A stretch of DNA of 64,000 nucleotides from contig NC_014666.1 in NCBI RefSeq assembly GCF_000166135.1, positions 6,076,001 through 6,140,000 of the forward strand. The letters run 5' to 3'. The position numbers and the translations under genes are program-made. This stretch comes from Pseudofrankia inefficax (GTDB taxonomy: Bacteria > Actinomycetota > Actinomycetes > Frankiales > Frankiaceae). Position 1 is the first letter of the stretch. Each line of letters starts with the position of its first letter. Of this stretch, positions 42,536-53,199 are shown one piece after another. Below the pieces are notes generated by a model that made no database searches, had not been told where the DNA came from, and worked only from the letters and a program-made list of their open reading frames with translations.

Positions 42536-43357
42536 CTAGTTGACGACGCCGCCGACGAGGGCGCCGACCAGGTACGTGGCGGCGGCGGCCAGCGCGCCGA
42601 GCAGGAGCTGGCGGCCTCCGGACAGCCACGGTGAGCGGCCGGTGAACCGGCTGACGGCCACCCCGACCCCGAACAGCGCGCAGGCGGCCAGCACCGCGCT
42701 CGCGAGGAACGTGTAGCCGCCCAGGACCCAGTGCGCGACCAGGTAGGGCAGCACCGGTACCAGCGCCCCGAGGGCGAACGCCGTGAACGACGAGAAGGCG
42801 GCCAGCAGCGCGCTCGGCAGCCGGCCCGGGGTCACCCCCAGCTCCTCCTGGCTGTGCACCGCCAGCGCGACCTCGGGGTCGTCGTGCAGCTGGCCGGCGA
42901 CGGCCTCGGCCAGCGCGGGGTCGACACCCTTGCGGGCATAGGTCGCGGCCAGCTCGGCCCGCTCGTCGACCGGGAACTGCGTCAGCGCCTGCCGCTCGAC
43001 CTCGATCTCCGCGGCCATCGCCTCGTTCTGCGACCGAACCGAGGTGTACTCCCCGGTCGCCATCGAGAACGCCCCGGCCGCCACCCCGGCGAGGCCGGCC
43101 AGCACCGCCGTCGAGTGGGACGCGTTGCTGCCGGCGAACCCGGACAGCAGTGCGACGTTGCTCACCAGCCCGTCCATCACGCCGAACACCGCCGGGCGCA
43201 GCCAGCCGCCGGAGACGTCACGGTGGGCGTCATGGTGGTGCTGGTGCATCCCGGGCCGGTAGGCGGCCTCGGACCGCGCGCCGGCCGGGCGAGCGGCCCG
43301 GGGGCCCTCCGAGCTCCCGTCGGCCGAGCTCCCGTCGGCCCGGCGTTCGTCAGCCAT
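42536..43357 (-). CDS. VIT1/CCC1 family iron/manganese transporter-like membrane protein
   Basis: A 273-residue protein. After a His-rich start (MHQHHHDAHRD) come the family segments LRPAVFGVMDGLVSNVALLSGFAG and AGLAGVAAGAFSMATGEYTSVRSQNE, a charged metal-binding-type helical region, then three C-terminal helices. The family moves Fe2+ or Mn2+ across membranes. ATG 43357 overlaps the end of lgt by eight bases (ATGGCTGA), suggesting coupled translation. The link with lgt is positional only. Confidence 0.85.
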   Translation of the reverse strand: MADERRADGSSADGSSEGPRAARPAGARSEAAYRPGMHQHHHDAHRDVSGGWLRPAVFGVMDGLVSNVALLSGFAGSNASHSTAVLAGLAGVAAGAFSMATGEYTSVRSQNEAMAAEIEVERQALTQFPVDERAELAATYARKGVDPALAEAVAGQLHDDPEVALAVHSQEELGVTPGRLPSALLAAFSSFTAFALGALVPVLPYLVAHWVLGGYTFLASAVLAACALFGVGVAVSRFTGRSPWLSGGRQLLLGALAAAATYLVGALVGGVVN

Positions 43358-44357
43358 CGCCGCGGCCAGGCACGGCCGATTCGTCACCGCCGTCCACGGC
43401 GGGAGGCGCGGTCACGCCGGCTGGCTTCTCCGTGGCGATCCGGCCGCTCACGGCGGCGGCGGTGACAGGGGCGCCGTCCTCGTCGCCCGTGTCGTCGGCA
43501 GCGGGAGCCACGGCGATCTCGGCGGGCTCGGCCGCGGTGGCGTCGGCCGGGCTGACGTCCCGGTCGACGGGCTTGCGGATCAGCAGGTACATCGCCACGG
43601 CGCCCAGGAAGACGACGATGCTGGTCCAGTCGTTGAGGCGCAGGCCGAGGAAGTGCTCGGCGTCGTCGATCCGCAACGCCTCGATCAGGCCGCGGCCGAC
43701 CGTGTACATCATGATGTAGAGCGCGAGCAGCCGGCCGCGGCCCAGGCGGGCCCGACGGTCGATGACCAGCAGCGTCACGCCGACCGCCACGTCCCAGATC
43801 GACTCGTACAGGAACGTCGGGTGGAAGGTCGCGTACTGCTCGTAGCCGATGGGCCGGTGCGCCGGGTCGATCTTCAGTCCCCACGGCAGCGTGGTGGGCC
43901 GGCCGAAGAGCTCCTGGTTGAAGTAGTTGCCCCAGCGGCCGATCGCCTGCGCGAAGATCAGGCCAGGCGCGGCGGCGTCGGAGAACAACAGGAACGGCAC
44001 GCCGGCCCGGCGGCAGGCGAGCCACACTCCGAGCGCGCCGCCCGCGACCGCCCCCCAGATCCCGAGCCCGCCGTTCCACACGTACAGGACGTGGACCAGG
44101 TCGCCGTTCTTGCCGAAGTAGGCCTGCGGGCTGGTGAGGACGTGGTAGACCCGGGCGCCGATGATGCCGAGCAGCACCGCCCCCACGCCCGCGTCGCTGG
44201 CGAAGTTCGGGTCGACGCCCCGCGCCTGCAGCCGGCGGCCGGTGAGCCAGACGGCGACGATGACGCCAATGATGATCATAAAGGCGTAGGCGCGCAGCGG
44301 CAGGGGCCCGAGGTGCAGGACACCTCGAGAGGGGCTAGGGATCGCGGCTAGGACCAC
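43350..44357 (-). CDS. lgt: Prolipoprotein diacylglyceryl transferase
   Basis: A 335-residue membrane enzyme that adds diacylglycerol to the lipobox cysteine of exported lipoproteins. It has about seven helices, NGGLGIWGAVAGG, and the signature AIGRWGNYFNQELFG with the essential Arg and Asn. A disordered 75-residue Ala/Asp/Glu tail follows the last helix, common in actinobacteria. GTG 44357 is the start. It lies between trpA and the transporter on the same strand. Confidence 0.95.
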   Translation of the reverse strand: MVLAAIPSPSRGVLHLGPLPLRAYAFMIIIGVIVAVWLTGRRLQARGVDPNFASDAGVGAVLLGIIGARVYHVLTSPQAYFGKNGDLVHVLYVWNGGLGIWGAVAGGALGVWLACRRAGVPFLLFSDAAAPGLIFAQAIGRWGNYFNQELFGRPTTLPWGLKIDPAHRPIGYEQYATFHPTFLYESIWDVAVGVTLLVIDRRARLGRGRLLALYIMMYTVGRGLIEALRIDDAEHFLGLRLNDWTSIVVFLGAVAMYLLIRKPVDRDVSPADATAAEPAEIAVAPAADDTGDEDGAPVTAAAVSGRIATEKPAGVTAPPAVDGGDESAVPGRGDG

Positions 44358-44494
44358 GGCGCAAGGCTACCTAGCGAGGACCCACTGTCGTCTACCCGTC
44401 CTGGAACAAAGGTTGACAACTCCGGCCAGTGTGGACGCCGCCGTGGCCAACCTCGCCCCGGGAGGGACCGCCGACCGGGCCGGTCAAGCCCAGG

Positions 44495-45337
44495 TCAGGA
44501 ACCGGCGCGGACGCCGGCCGCGAGGTCGGCGGTGAGCTTGCGGACCGCGGCGATGCCAGCCTCGCGGCCGGCGCCGGAGCGTTCCGCGTCGACCAGGCAG
44601 CCGACCAGCGCGGTGCCGACGATCACTCCGTCGGCGAAGCCCGCCACGGTCGCCGCCTGGGCCCCGTCCCGGACCCCCAGACCGACCGCCACCGGCAGGT
44701 CGGTGACGCCGCGCACCCGGTTGACCAGGCCCTCGGCCGCGGCGCCGACCGACTCCCGGACGCCGGTGACGCCCATCAGCGACGCGGCGTAGACGAAGCC
44801 GCTGGCGATGCCGGTCACTCGTCGCAGCCGGGCGTCCGAAGAGCTGGGCGCGACCAGGAACACCGAGTCGAGCCCGTGCCGGCCGGCGGCCTCCAGCCAC
44901 GGGCCGGCCTCCTCGGGCGGCAGGTCCGGCGTGATCGTGCCGGCGCCCCCGGCGGCGGCGAGGTCGGCGGCGAACCGCTCGACACCGTGCCGCTCGATCG
45001 GGTTCCAGTAGGTCATCACGAGCGTCGGCGCGCCGGTCGCGGCGACGGCCTCGACGGTGCGCAGCACGTCGGCGGTGGTCACACCGCCCCGCAGCGCCGC
45101 GTCCACGGCCTCCTGGATGACCGGCCCGTCGATCGTCGGGTCCGAGTACGGCAGCCCGAGCTCGACGATGTCGACCCCGGCCTCGACCATCGCGCGCAAC
45201 GCGTCGATCGCGCCGTCCACCGACGGGTAGCCCGCCGGCAGGTAGCCGACGAGGACCGCGCGGCCTTCCTTGCGGGCCGCCGCGAAAACATCCGCGACCC
45301 GCCCCGGTGTGCCCTGTCCCACCACGTGGTTGTCCAT
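44495..45337 (-). CDS. trpA: Tryptophan synthase alpha chain
   Basis: A 280-residue TIM barrel that cleaves indole-glycerol phosphate. The catalytic Glu is in VDIVELGLPYSDP and the Asp in YSDPTIDGPVIQ. The C-terminal phosphate loop GFADGVIVGTALV is present. A GGGAG site precedes ATG 45337. It follows trpB by 80 bases. Confidence 0.96.
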   Translation of the reverse strand: MDNHVVGQGTPGRVADVFAAARKEGRAVLVGYLPAGYPSVDGAIDALRAMVEAGVDIVELGLPYSDPTIDGPVIQEAVDAALRGGVTTADVLRTVEAVAATGAPTLVMTYWNPIERHGVERFAADLAAAGGAGTITPDLPPEEAGPWLEAAGRHGLDSVFLVAPSSSDARLRRVTGIASGFVYAASLMGVTGVRESVGAAAEGLVNRVRGVTDLPVAVGLGVRDGAQAATVAGFADGVIVGTALVGCLVDAERSGAGREAGIAAVRKLTADLAAGVRAGS

Positions 45338-45417
45338 CTCCCGGCCGGCTGGCCCGGCCGACCTCTGCGAGCCCGGTGTGCCCGGGCGCTGGCCGTTGTG
45401 CTGTCTGGCTGGCGCGG

Positions 45418-46737
45418 TCAGCCGTTGGTGGCCGGGCCGTCGGCGCCGTCGAGCAGGTCGAACCAGCGGGCGGCGGTGTCGACGTCCTTGTCGCCCCGGC
45501 CTGAGCAGCTCACGAGGACGGTCGCGTCCGGGCCCAGCTCACGGGCGACGTCGAAGGCCCCGGCGAACGCGTGCGCGCTCTCGATCGCGACCAGGATGCC
45601 CTCGGTCTTCGCGACCAGGCCTAGAGCGTCCATCGCGGCGGTGTCGTCGACGACCCGGTAGGAGGCCCGGCCGGTGTCGTGCAGCCAGGCGTGCTCGGGC
45701 CCGATGCCGGGATAGTCCAGGCCGGCGGAGATCGAGTGCGAGACCTGGGTCTGGCCGTCCTCGTCCTGCAGGAAGTACGAGCGCATCCCGTGCAGGACGC
45801 CGGACCCGCCACCGGCGATCGCTGCGGCGTGCCGGCCGGTCGCCAGGCCGTCGCCGCCCGCCTCGCAGCCGATCAGCGCGACCGAGGTGTCCGGGATGAA
45901 CCGGTGGAAGATCCCCATCGCGTTCGAGCCGCCGCCGACGCAGGCGACGACCGCGTCCGGCAGCCGTCCGGTGATCTCGAGCACCTGCTCGCGCGCCTCG
46001 ACGCCGATGATCCGCTGGAAGTCGCGGACGAGCATCGGGAACGGGTGGGGGCCCATCACCGAGCCGATGCAGTAGTGGGTGTGCTCGACGGTGGCGACCC
46101 AGTCCCGCAGCGCCTCGTTGATGGCGTCCTTGAGGGTGCGGCTGCCGGAGGTGACGGGGACGACGGTGGCGCCGAGCAGCCGCATCCGGGCGACGTTCAG
46201 CGCCTGGCGCTGGGTGTCCTCCTCGCCCATGTAGACGACGCACTCGAGGCCGAGCAGGGCGCAGGCGGTCGCGGTGGCGACGCCGTGCTGGCCCGCGCCG
46301 GTCTCGGCGATCACCCGGGTCTTGCCCATCCGCTTGGTCAGCAGGCACTGACCGAGGACGTTGTTGATCTTGTGAGAGCCGGTGTGCGCGAGGTCCTCGC
46401 GCTTGAGCAGCAGCCGGGCGCCGCCGATCCGCTCGGTGAGCCGCTGGGCCACGGTGACGGGGGTCGGCCGGCCGGCGTAGCTGGCCAGCAGGCCGTCCAG
46501 CTCGGCGACGAACGCCGGGTCCTGGCGGGCCTCGTCGTAGGCCGCGGTCAGCTCGTCGAGCGCCGCCATGAGCGCCTCCGGCACGAACCGCCCACCGAAC
46601 GGCCCGAAGTGGCCCAGCCCGTCCGGGACGCTGGCCCACTCCCCCGCGCCCAGGTCAGCGGCGGCAGGCGAAGCGGCAAGACCGGTCGACCCGGCACTGG
46701 AAGCACTCACGGCCCCGACTCTATCGGCCACCGCCAA
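45418..46737 (-). CDS. trpB: Tryptophan synthase beta chain
   Basis: A 439-residue PLP enzyme joining indole to serine. The PLP lysine is in [36 protein letters not shown] and [15 protein letters not shown] (phosphate-binding glycine loop) are intact. The start given is TTG 46737; GTG 46731 two codons later is an alternative and neither has a strong ribosome site. The first about 35 residues are not conserved. Confidence 0.96.
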   Translation of the reverse strand: MAVADRVGAVSASSAGSTGLAASPAAADLGAGEWASVPDGLGHFGPFGGRFVPEALMAALDELTAAYDEARQDPAFVAELDGLLASYAGRPTPVTVAQRLTERIGGARLLLKREDLAHTGSHKINNVLGQCLLTKRMGKTRVIAETGAGQHGVATATACALLGLECVVYMGEEDTQRQALNVARMRLLGATVVPVTSGSRTLKDAINEALRDWVATVEHTHYCIGSVMGPHPFPMLVRDFQRIIGVEAREQVLEITGRLPDAVVACVGGGSNAMGIFHRFIPDTSVALIGCEAGGDGLATGRHAAAIAGGGSGVLHGMRSYFLQDEDGQTQVSHSISAGLDYPGIGPEHAWLHDTGRASYRVVDDTAAMDALGLVAKTEGILVAIESAHAFAGAFDVARELGPDATVLVSCSGRGDKDVDTAARWFDLLDGADGPATNG

Positions 46738-46760
46738 CCGATTTTCTGGACGCGAGCCGG

Positions 46761-47567
46761 TTAACGGCCGACCTTGGTGGCGGGGTGGGCGCCGGCGGCG
46801 ACGAGGTCGGCGACGGTCTGGCGTGGGTCGGGCCCGCTGACGGCGGCCTCGCCGACGAGCACCGCGTCGGCGCCCGCCTCCGCGTAGCCGAGCAGGTCAC
46901 GCGGGCCGCGGATGCCGGACTCGGCGACCTTCAGGATGCCGGGCGGCACCAGGGGCGCCAGCCGCGCGAAGGTGTCCCGCCGGATCTCCAGCGTCTTGAG
47001 GTCACGGGCGTTGACGCCGATCAGCCGGGCGCCGGCGTCCAGCGCGCGGTGGGTCTCCTCCTCGTCGTGGACCTCGACGAGGGCGGTCATCCCGAGCGAC
47101 TCGATCCGCTCCAGCAGGCCGACGAGGCGCGGCTGGTCGAGCGCAGCGACGATCAGCAGCACGAGGTCGGCGCCGTGCGCCCGCGCCTCCCAGATCTGGT
47201 ACGGCGCGACGATGAAGTCCTTGCGCAGCACGGGCACGTCGACCGCCACCCGGACGGCGTCCAGGTCGGCGAGCGAGCCGCCGAACCGGTGCTTCTCGGT
47301 CAGCACGCTGACGGCCGCGGCGCCGGCGGTCTCGTAGATGCCGGCCAGCTTCCCCGGGTCGGGAATGTTGGCCAGGTCACCCTTCGACGGGCTGCGCCGC
47401 TTGACCTCGGCGATCACGGCGACCCGGCGGGCGCGCAGCACCGCCAGCGCGTCGCGCGGGTCCGGAACCTTCTCGACGCGCTGTTTGAGCACGTCAAGCG
47501 GGGTCTGGGACTCGCGTTCGGCCAAGTCGGCGCGGACGCCGGCGATGATCTCGTCGAGGACGGTCAC
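46761..47567 (-). CDS. trpC: Indole-3-glycerol-phosphate synthase
   Basis: A 268-residue TIM barrel. [15 protein letters not shown] carries the substrate Lys, [15 protein letters not shown] the catalytic Lys, and VAESGI the phosphate side. GTG 47567 has GGAG eight bases before it; the frame further upstream is not family-like. It is a single-function TrpC with no TrpF fused. trpF is not seen in the window. Confidence 0.95.
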   Translation of the reverse strand: MTVLDEIIAGVRADLAERESQTPLDVLKQRVEKVPDPRDALAVLRARRVAVIAEVKRRSPSKGDLANIPDPGKLAGIYETAGAAAVSVLTEKHRFGGSLADLDAVRVAVDVPVLRKDFIVAPYQIWEARAHGADLVLLIVAALDQPRLVGLLERIESLGMTALVEVHDEEETHRALDAGARLIGVNARDLKTLEIRRDTFARLAPLVPPGILKVAESGIRGPRDLLGYAEAGADAVLVGEAAVSGPDPRQTVADLVAAGAHPATKVGR

Positions 47568-47991
47568 AGCCGGGCTCCGGTGGCTCTCGCTGCCATGGCG
47601 CCGATGGTAGGCCCCCAGCCGGACATCGCACATCGCCCCCCACGCGCGCATCAACCCACTGACGGTCCGTAGTTGCCCACCGATTGTCCGGGCCGGAACC
47701 GTCGGGCCGATCAACCGCCAAACAGCCCATACCCAGCAGGGGGCGTACCCGAACCGGTCACGTAGCGTGGTTGTCCCCTTGTTGCCCAGCACACGGGCCC
47801 GGCGACAGCACGCGACGGGATTGCCACGGGGTGACGTTCGTGTCTAGCGCGCCACTTCCGGCGAAGCGGGCGCGGCGGCCGGCGCGCCGTTCGGCGTGTC
47901 GCCCGGCCATCCTCCGGCCGCCCCTCGGCCATCCTCCGGCCACCTCCTGGCGGGCTACCGGAGGCGGGCCGGGCTGCCCCCGGGCAGGCCG
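47568..47991. other. Intergenic upstream of trpC, with a 16-bp direct repeat
   Basis: A 424-bp gap. The small HGxxPAAW-type protein that often sits here in other actinobacteria is not seen. CGGCCATCCTCCGGCC occurs twice (47904-47919 and 47926-47941). No RNA gene is evident. Confidence 0.45.
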
Positions 47992-48666
47992 TCAGTCCGC
48001 CGAGACGGTCGGGTCCTGGCCACGCTCGATGGCCTCCCAGGCGTCCAGCGGGCGCGCCGACCTGGTCTGGTACCGGCCGCCCATCGCCGGCCAGGCCCGG
48101 CCGAAGGCGACGGCCAGCAGGCCGGCGCCGAGCAGCGCCACCCCGCCGACCAGCGCGAGCCAGGGCGCGGCCGACACCCGGATCGGGCCGACGCTCGGGT
48201 GACCGCTGGGAGCGAGGGCGATGACCGGCTGCGCGGACCGCACGACCGGGCCCGGGTCGAGGCCGACCCGGGCCGCGTAGATGATCACTCCGACGCCGGC
48301 CGCGGCCACGAGCAGCCCGACGACGCGCCTGGCCACCCCGCGGGTCGCGACCAGCGCGACCGCCGTCGCCAGGCCCAGCAGCCCGAAGGCGCCGATCGCC
48401 GGGGCCAGGTCGCCGCCGCCCAGCTTCACCGCCAGCGGCGCCGCCGTCGCCCCGCTGCCGGCCGTCGCCGCGTCCCGCACCCCCGTGTGGACCCAGGTGG
48501 CCGACGCGGCCAGCAGCGCCGCCGCCGCGCCCAGCAGACAGCCGATGACCGCCGCCCCCAGCCCGGACCGCCCGGCCAGCCGGCGGGCGGGCGAGCCGCC
48601 CCCCGCGCGCGTCGCCGGGTCGGTCGCGGGCACGGTCGAGGTGGCCTGTTCGGTGTCTGCGCTCAT
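47992..48666 (-). CDS. Trp-biosynthesis-associated membrane protein
   Basis: A 224-residue protein with about four helices (AAVIGCLLGAAAALLAASATWV; GAFGLLGLATAVALVATRGV; VVGLLVAAAGVGVIIYAARV; WLALVGGVALLGAGLLAVAFG). The WPAMGGRYQ motif near the C-terminus is typical of the Trp_oprn_chp family, always found in actinobacterial trp operons. Its role is unknown, possibly transport. It is 29 bases after trpE. Confidence 0.88.
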   Translation of the reverse strand: MSADTEQATSTVPATDPATRAGGGSPARRLAGRSGLGAAVIGCLLGAAAALLAASATWVHTGVRDAATAGSGATAAPLAVKLGGGDLAPAIGAFGLLGLATAVALVATRGVARRVVGLLVAAAGVGVIIYAARVGLDPGPVVRSAQPVIALAPSGHPSVGPIRVSAAPWLALVGGVALLGAGLLAVAFGRAWPAMGGRYQTRSARPLDAWEAIERGQDPTVSAD

Positions 48667-48695
48667 GCCTGTGGTCCCGTCGGTTGCGATGGTGG

Positions 48696-50279
48696 TCAGC
48701 CCGGCGCGCGCAGGGTCTCGGCGATCTCGATCGCACGCAGCACGGCGGCGGCCTTGGTCCGGCTCTCGTGATCCTCCGCGTCGGGCACCGAGTCGGCGAC
48801 GATGCCGGCGCCGGCCTGGACGTACGCGCGGCCGTCCCGGACCAGGGCCGTGCGGATCGCGATCGCGGTGTCGAGGTCGCCGCCGAAGTCGAGGTAGCCG
48901 ACGACCCCGCCGTACAGGCCGCGCCGGGTCGGCTCCAGCTCGTCGATGACCTCCATCGCCCGCACCTTCGGCGCGCCGGACAGCGTCCCGGCGGGGAAGG
49001 TCGCGGCGAGCACGTCGATCGCGGTGTGCTCGGGCGAGACCTGGCCGATCACGGTGGACACGATGTGGGTGATGTGCGAGTAGCGCTCGATCGTGGCGAA
49101 CTCGACCACCCGCACGGTACCCGGGACGCAGACCCGGCCCAGGTCGTTGCGGACCAGGTCGACGAGCATGACGTGCTCGGCCCGCTCCTTCGGGTCGGCG
49201 AGCAGCTCGGCGGCCAGCGCCGCGTCCTCCTCCGGGGTCCGCCCGCGCGGCCGGCTGCCGGCGATCGGGTGCAGCAGGGCCCGGTCACCGGTGACCTTGA
49301 CGTGCGCCTCGGGCGACGTGCCGACGACGTCGAAGTCCCCGAAGCGCAGCAGGTACATGTACGGGCTCGGGTTGGACGCGCGCAGCACCCGGTAGATGTC
49401 GAGGGCGTCGGCGGTGGTGGCCCGCTCGAAGCGCTGCGACACCACGATCTGGAAGCACTCGCCGGCGCGGATCTCCTCGATCGAGCGCTCGACGGCCTGC
49501 TGGAACTGGCCGGGCGCCATGGCGGAGGTGAACTGGCTGAGGTCCAGGGGCGCGACCTCGCGGGTGGCCGCGACGGTCGGTTCGGTCCATTTGTGCAGCT
49601 CGGCCGTCATCAGCTCCAGCCGGCCGACCGCGTCGTCGTAGGCGGCGTCGAGCGCTGCCTCGTCGAGCGGGACCGTCGCGGGCAGCCCGTCGGGCCCGGG
49701 CGGCGCGGCGGCGTGGGTGAACACGTTGGCGACCAGCAGGCAGGAGCCGTCGGCGTGGTCGAGGACCGCGAGGTCCATGCAGAGCAGCAGGCGCAGCTCG
49801 GGCACGCGCAGGTCGTCGACGGCATGCTCGGGCAGCCGCTCGATCCGGCGGACGAAGTCGTAGGACAGGTAGCCGACGAGGCCACCCATCAGCGGCGGCA
49901 TCCCCGAGGTGCCTGCGCCCGGCCACACCTCGTCCAGCCGGGGCGCGCGCAGCGACCGCTCGACGGCGCGCAGCGCGGTCAGCGGGCTGCCGCCGGTCGG
50001 CACGCCGGGCGGGGCCTCGCCACCGGTCCAGCGGGCCTCGCCGTCGACCTCGGTGAGGGTGGCCGCCGCCCGGACCCCGACGATCGAGTAGCGCGACCGC
50101 ATCCCGCTGTGCTCGGCCGACTCCAGCAGGAAGGTCCCGGGGCCGCCGCCGAGCTTGCGGTACATGCCGACCGGGGTCTCGCCGTCGGCGAGGAGCCGGC
50201 GCGCCACCGGGACGACGGTGTACTCGGCGGCCAGCGCCCGGAACTCGGCGCGGGTCGGGCTGATCTCACCGGTCGTCAT
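48696..50279 (-). CDS. trpE: Anthranilate synthase component I
   Basis: A 527-residue chorismate-using enzyme. [10 protein letters not shown] (residues about 50-59) holds the LLES tryptophan-feedback motif. The C-terminal catalytic region has [26 protein letters not shown] and [17 protein letters not shown] 50279 overlaps the hisI stop region by 14 bases. Its glutaminase partner TrpG is not in the window. Confidence 0.96.
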   Translation of the reverse strand: MTTGEISPTRAEFRALAAEYTVVPVARRLLADGETPVGMYRKLGGGPGTFLLESAEHSGMRSRYSIVGVRAAATLTEVDGEARWTGGEAPPGVPTGGSPLTALRAVERSLRAPRLDEVWPGAGTSGMPPLMGGLVGYLSYDFVRRIERLPEHAVDDLRVPELRLLLCMDLAVLDHADGSCLLVANVFTHAAAPPGPDGLPATVPLDEAALDAAYDDAVGRLELMTAELHKWTEPTVAATREVAPLDLSQFTSAMAPGQFQQAVERSIEEIRAGECFQIVVSQRFERATTADALDIYRVLRASNPSPYMYLLRFGDFDVVGTSPEAHVKVTGDRALLHPIAGSRPRGRTPEEDAALAAELLADPKERAEHVMLVDLVRNDLGRVCVPGTVRVVEFATIERYSHITHIVSTVIGQVSPEHTAIDVLAATFPAGTLSGAPKVRAMEVIDELEPTRRGLYGGVVGYLDFGGDLDTAIAIRTALVRDGRAYVQAGAGIVADSVPDAEDHESRTKAAAVLRAIEIAETLRAPG

Positions 50280-50706
50280 GCTGGTCTCCCGCGGTCGGGT
50301 CCACGGCGGGGGCCGCGGCGGTCGGAGGCGTCGGCCCGGCGCGCGAACCGACGGCCGCGATCAGGTCACGGCCGTCGAAACAGGTCGACGTCCCGGTGTG
50401 GCAGGCCGGGCCGACCTGGTCGACCTGGACGAGCAGGGCGTCGCCGTCGCAGTCGAGCGCGACCGAGCGCACCCACTGGACGTGTCCGGACGTGTCTCCC
50501 TTGACCCAGTACTCCCGGCGGCTACGGCTCCAGTAGGTGGCCCGGCCGGTGGTCAGCGTCCGGTGCAGCGCCTCGTCGTCCATCCAGCCGACCATCAGCA
50601 CCTTCCCCGTGTCGTACTGCTGGACGACGGCCGCGACCAGCCCGGCGGCGTCCCGCTTCAGCCGGCCGGCGACGGCGGGATCAAGCCCGGGGGACGTGGT
50701 ACTCAC
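50266..50706 (-). CDS. hisI: Phosphoribosyl-AMP cyclohydrolase
   Basis: A 146-residue protein of histidine biosynthesis step three. It has [34 protein letters not shown] and the zinc/magnesium motif [24 protein letters not shown] 50706 is the family-like start. It overlaps trpE by 14 bases, so his and trp genes share an operon here. No HisE domain is fused. Confidence 0.95.
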   Translation of the reverse strand: MSTTSPGLDPAVAGRLKRDAAGLVAAVVQQYDTGKVLMVGWMDDEALHRTLTTGRATYWSRSRREYWVKGDTSGHVQWVRSVALDCDGDALLVQVDQVGPACHTGTSTCFDGRDLIAAVGSRAGPTPPTAAAPAVDPTAGDQHDDR

Positions 50707-50777
50707 GGTGCCATTGTGCCGGCCCGACGGGATACTGCCTCCCCCGCCCGGCGGGGCGGCACCTGGCTGCGCGGAGC

Positions 50778-51224
50778 TCAGCTGGTGGCGGCGTTCAGGA
50801 TCGCGAGGTCCTCGGGGTCCAGGGCGGCCACTGGGCCGCGTTCGATGAGGGCCGCGAAGCCGTCGTCGGGGGCCAGGACCGTGAGCGTGTAGAGCCGGTC
50901 GGTGGCCGACGGGTTGACGATCCGGTGTACCGAGCCGGGCGGGAGCACGAGGACGTCGCCCGGCCCGATCTCCTGGGTGTGCCCGTCGCTGTGCGCCACG
51001 CCGTGCCCGGCGAGCACGACGAACGTCTCGGTCGAGGCCGGGTGCGAGTTCGGCGGCTGGGCACCGGCGGGCTCCCACACCTCGAACACCACGGTGGCCG
51101 GCGAGCCCTGCGCCGGCCCGGACAGCACGGCGAGCCGGACCGTGTCGCCGGGCGAGATCCGGTGCGCCGTCACCTCGGCCAGCGGCCGCACCAGCTGCGG
51201 CCCGGCGCGCCTCGCCTCGCTCAC
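50778..51224 (-). CDS. Small cupin-domain protein
   Basis: A 148-residue beta-barrel. The metal-type motif 1 is [21 protein letters not shown] (His and Glu visible), and motif 2 is [16 protein letters not shown]. Start GTG 51224 overlaps the upstream isochorismatase stop by four bases (GTGA). It is last in the LLM/isochorismatase/cupin operon and could be an isomerase, dioxygenase or binding protein. Confidence 0.82.
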   Translation of the reverse strand: MSEARRAGPQLVRPLAEVTAHRISPGDTVRLAVLSGPAQGSPATVVFEVWEPAGAQPPNSHPASTETFVVLAGHGVAHSDGHTQEIGPGDVLVLPPGSVHRIVNPSATDRLYTLTVLAPDDGFAALIERGPVAALDPEDLAILNAATS

Positions 51225-52012
51225 CCGAGCGGCTGGAGCGCGTCGGTGAGGTCGGCCGCCGTCAGGGTGAAGCCGAAGCACTGGCGGACGTTGTACACCG
51301 TCGCCCGCGCGCAGAACTCCGGCGAGGTCGTGCCGACGGCGTCCTCGACCAGCACCACGTCGTAGCCGAGGCAGGCGGCGTCGGTCAGCGTCGCGAGCAC
51401 GCACTGGTCCGCGTTGACGCCGGCGAACAGCAGCGTGTCGACCCGGAGGTTGCGCAGCACGGTGTCCAGCGGGGTGTCCCAGAAGCCGCTCATCCGGTAC
51501 TTCGACACGCGGAGGTCGCCGGGCTCGACCACCAGCTCGTCCACGACGGCCGCCGCCCAGGAGCCCTCGGTGAGCACCGGCGCGCCGTTCGGCAGCGGAT
51601 CGCCGATGCCGGTACCGGAGCCGTCACCGTCGTAGACGTGCAGCACGCCCGGGGGCAGGTTGGCGCGGTCGGCCCGGTTGCCCCAGTTGAGCCAGACGAC
51701 CGGGACGCCGGCCGCGCGCAGCGCCGGGAGCAGCGCGGCGAGCACCGGGATCGGCGCCCGGGCCCCGCTGATGTCGACGCCGAGGCCGGCGAGCCAGCCG
51801 TCGGGGTGACAGAAGTCGTTCTGCATGTCGACCACGACGATCGCGGACCGGGCGAGGTCGAACGTGAGCCGCTGCGGCAGCGCGGCCACCGTGACGGCGC
51901 GGTCGGGACGGGCCGGGCGGCGCAGGTCGACCGCCCCCGGCCCGACCAGCCAGCTGTTGACGGCGGTCGGGCCGAGGCGGACGGCCGGTCGCGGCCGGTC
52001 CTGGTCCGTCAC
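51221..52012 (-). CDS. Isochorismatase-family cysteine hydrolase
   Basis: A 263-residue hydrolase. The Asp-Lys-Cys triad is visible: [31 protein letters not shown] and [20 protein letters not shown] 52012 overlaps the LLM gene stop by four bases. The relatives with this layout include ureidoacrylate and N-carbamoyl hydrolases, and coupling to a flavin monooxygenase recalls RutA-RutB of uracil breakdown. Substrate unproven. The first about 45 residues are extra. Confidence 0.88.
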   Translation of the reverse strand: MTDQDRPRPAVRLGPTAVNSWLVGPGAVDLRRPARPDRAVTVAALPQRLTFDLARSAIVVVDMQNDFCHPDGWLAGLGVDISGARAPIPVLAALLPALRAAGVPVVWLNWGNRADRANLPPGVLHVYDGDGSGTGIGDPLPNGAPVLTEGSWAAAVVDELVVEPGDLRVSKYRMSGFWDTPLDTVLRNLRVDTLLFAGVNADQCVLATLTDAACLGYDVVLVEDAVGTTSPEFCARATVYNVRQCFGFTLTAADLTDALQPLG

Positions 52013-53199
52013 CGGACGAGGACCTCGGCCGCGGCGTCGAGCAGCGGGCGGACGTCGCGGGCGAACCGGCGCAGCTGCTCCTCGGTGGCGTCGTAGCTCT
52101 CCCCCGGACCGGTCGGGAAGATCGTCAGGTCGGCCAGGCCACCGAGGTCGTCGCGCAGCCGCAGGATCGCGGCGGCGACCTCCTCGGCGGTGCCGACCGC
52201 CCAGACGCCCTGCTCGACCGAGTCCTCCAGGGTCGGCACCCAGCCGGCGGGCGGTGGGCCGCCGTCCGGGCCGAGGTAGGCCCTGGTCCAGCCGTAGGGG
52301 CCTAGGAAGCGCCAGAACTCGTCGTGGCCCGGCCTGGCCCGCTCCATCGCGTCCTCGTGGGTGTCGCCCACGTAGGTGTTGAGCACGACCATCCGCTTCT
52401 CGCCGGGCTCGGGAGCGCCGCCGTGGGCCGCCGCGTACACCTCGGCGTAGCGCTCCCACCGGGCCTGCAGCAGCGAACGGCTCACCAGCCAGAACACCCC
52501 GCCGAAGCCCCGGGTCGGCACCTCGGCCAGCGAGCCGGGGCTGCTGATCGCCTGCCAGATGTCGTACGGGTACACCGGCCGCGGGATGAGCGTGAGCTCC
52601 TCGACCTCGCCGCCCCGGTCGGGGATGCCGGGTGGCGGGGCCTGGAAGTACTGGCCCCGGTGGGCGAACGTCTCGTTGTCCAGGGCGGTCAGCAGCAGGT
52701 CGACCGCCTCGGCGGTGACCTGGCGGTTGACGGTGTCCGCGGCCCGCGCGTCCGGGTTGTCGGTGGAACCGATCGACACCCGGCCGAGCGACAGCGGCTC
52801 GATCTCGCGCGGCACCGTGCCCCGGCCGAGCCCCAGCACCGCCCGGCCGCCGGAGAGGTTGTGCAGCATGGCGAAGTCCTCGGCCAGGCGCAGCGGGTGC
52901 CACTGGCCGACGACGTTGAACATCGTGCCGATCCGGATGCGGCTGGTCCGCTCGGCGAGGAAGGCGCCGAACATCAGGCCGTTGGGCACGACCTCGTAGC
53001 CCTCGTGCTGGAAGTGGTGCTCGGTCAGCCAGAAGGAGTCGTAGCCGAGCTCGTCGGCGAGCGTCCCGGTGTCCAGGAGGCGCCGCATCGCCCGGAGCAC
53101 CTCCGGCTGCCCGTAGCGGCGCGACGTCGGTTCGGTGCCGCCGGCGCCGAGCGTGTCGCCCATCTCGACGGCCCCGAAAAGAAAGACGCCGACGCGCAT
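52009..53199 (-). CDS. LLM-class (luciferase-like) flavin-dependent monooxygenase
   Basis: A 396-residue TIM-barrel flavoenzyme. MRVGVFLFGAVEMGD, ELGYDSFWLTEHHFQHEGYE, VGQWHPLRLAEDFAMLHNLSGGRAVLGLGRG and ISSPGSLAEVPTRGFGG are typical. It uses reduced FMN or F420; which one cannot be told. An AGGGGAG site precedes ATG 53199. It is the first gene of a three-gene overlapping operon and divergent from the AtzH-AtzE amidase. Confidence 0.92.
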   Translation of the reverse strand: MRVGVFLFGAVEMGDTLGAGGTEPTSRRYGQPEVLRAMRRLLDTGTLADELGYDSFWLTEHHFQHEGYEVVPNGLMFGAFLAERTSRIRIGTMFNVVGQWHPLRLAEDFAMLHNLSGGRAVLGLGRGTVPREIEPLSLGRVSIGSTDNPDARAADTVNRQVTAEAVDLLLTALDNETFAHRGQYFQAPPPGIPDRGGEVEELTLIPRPVYPYDIWQAISSPGSLAEVPTRGFGGVFWLVSRSLLQARWERYAEVYAAAHGGAPEPGEKRMVVLNTYVGDTHEDAMERARPGHDEFWRFLGPYGWTRAYLGPDGGPPPAGWVPTLEDSVEQGVWAVGTAEEVAAAILRLRDDLGGLADLTIFPTGPGESYDATEEQLRRFARDVRPLLDAAAEVLVR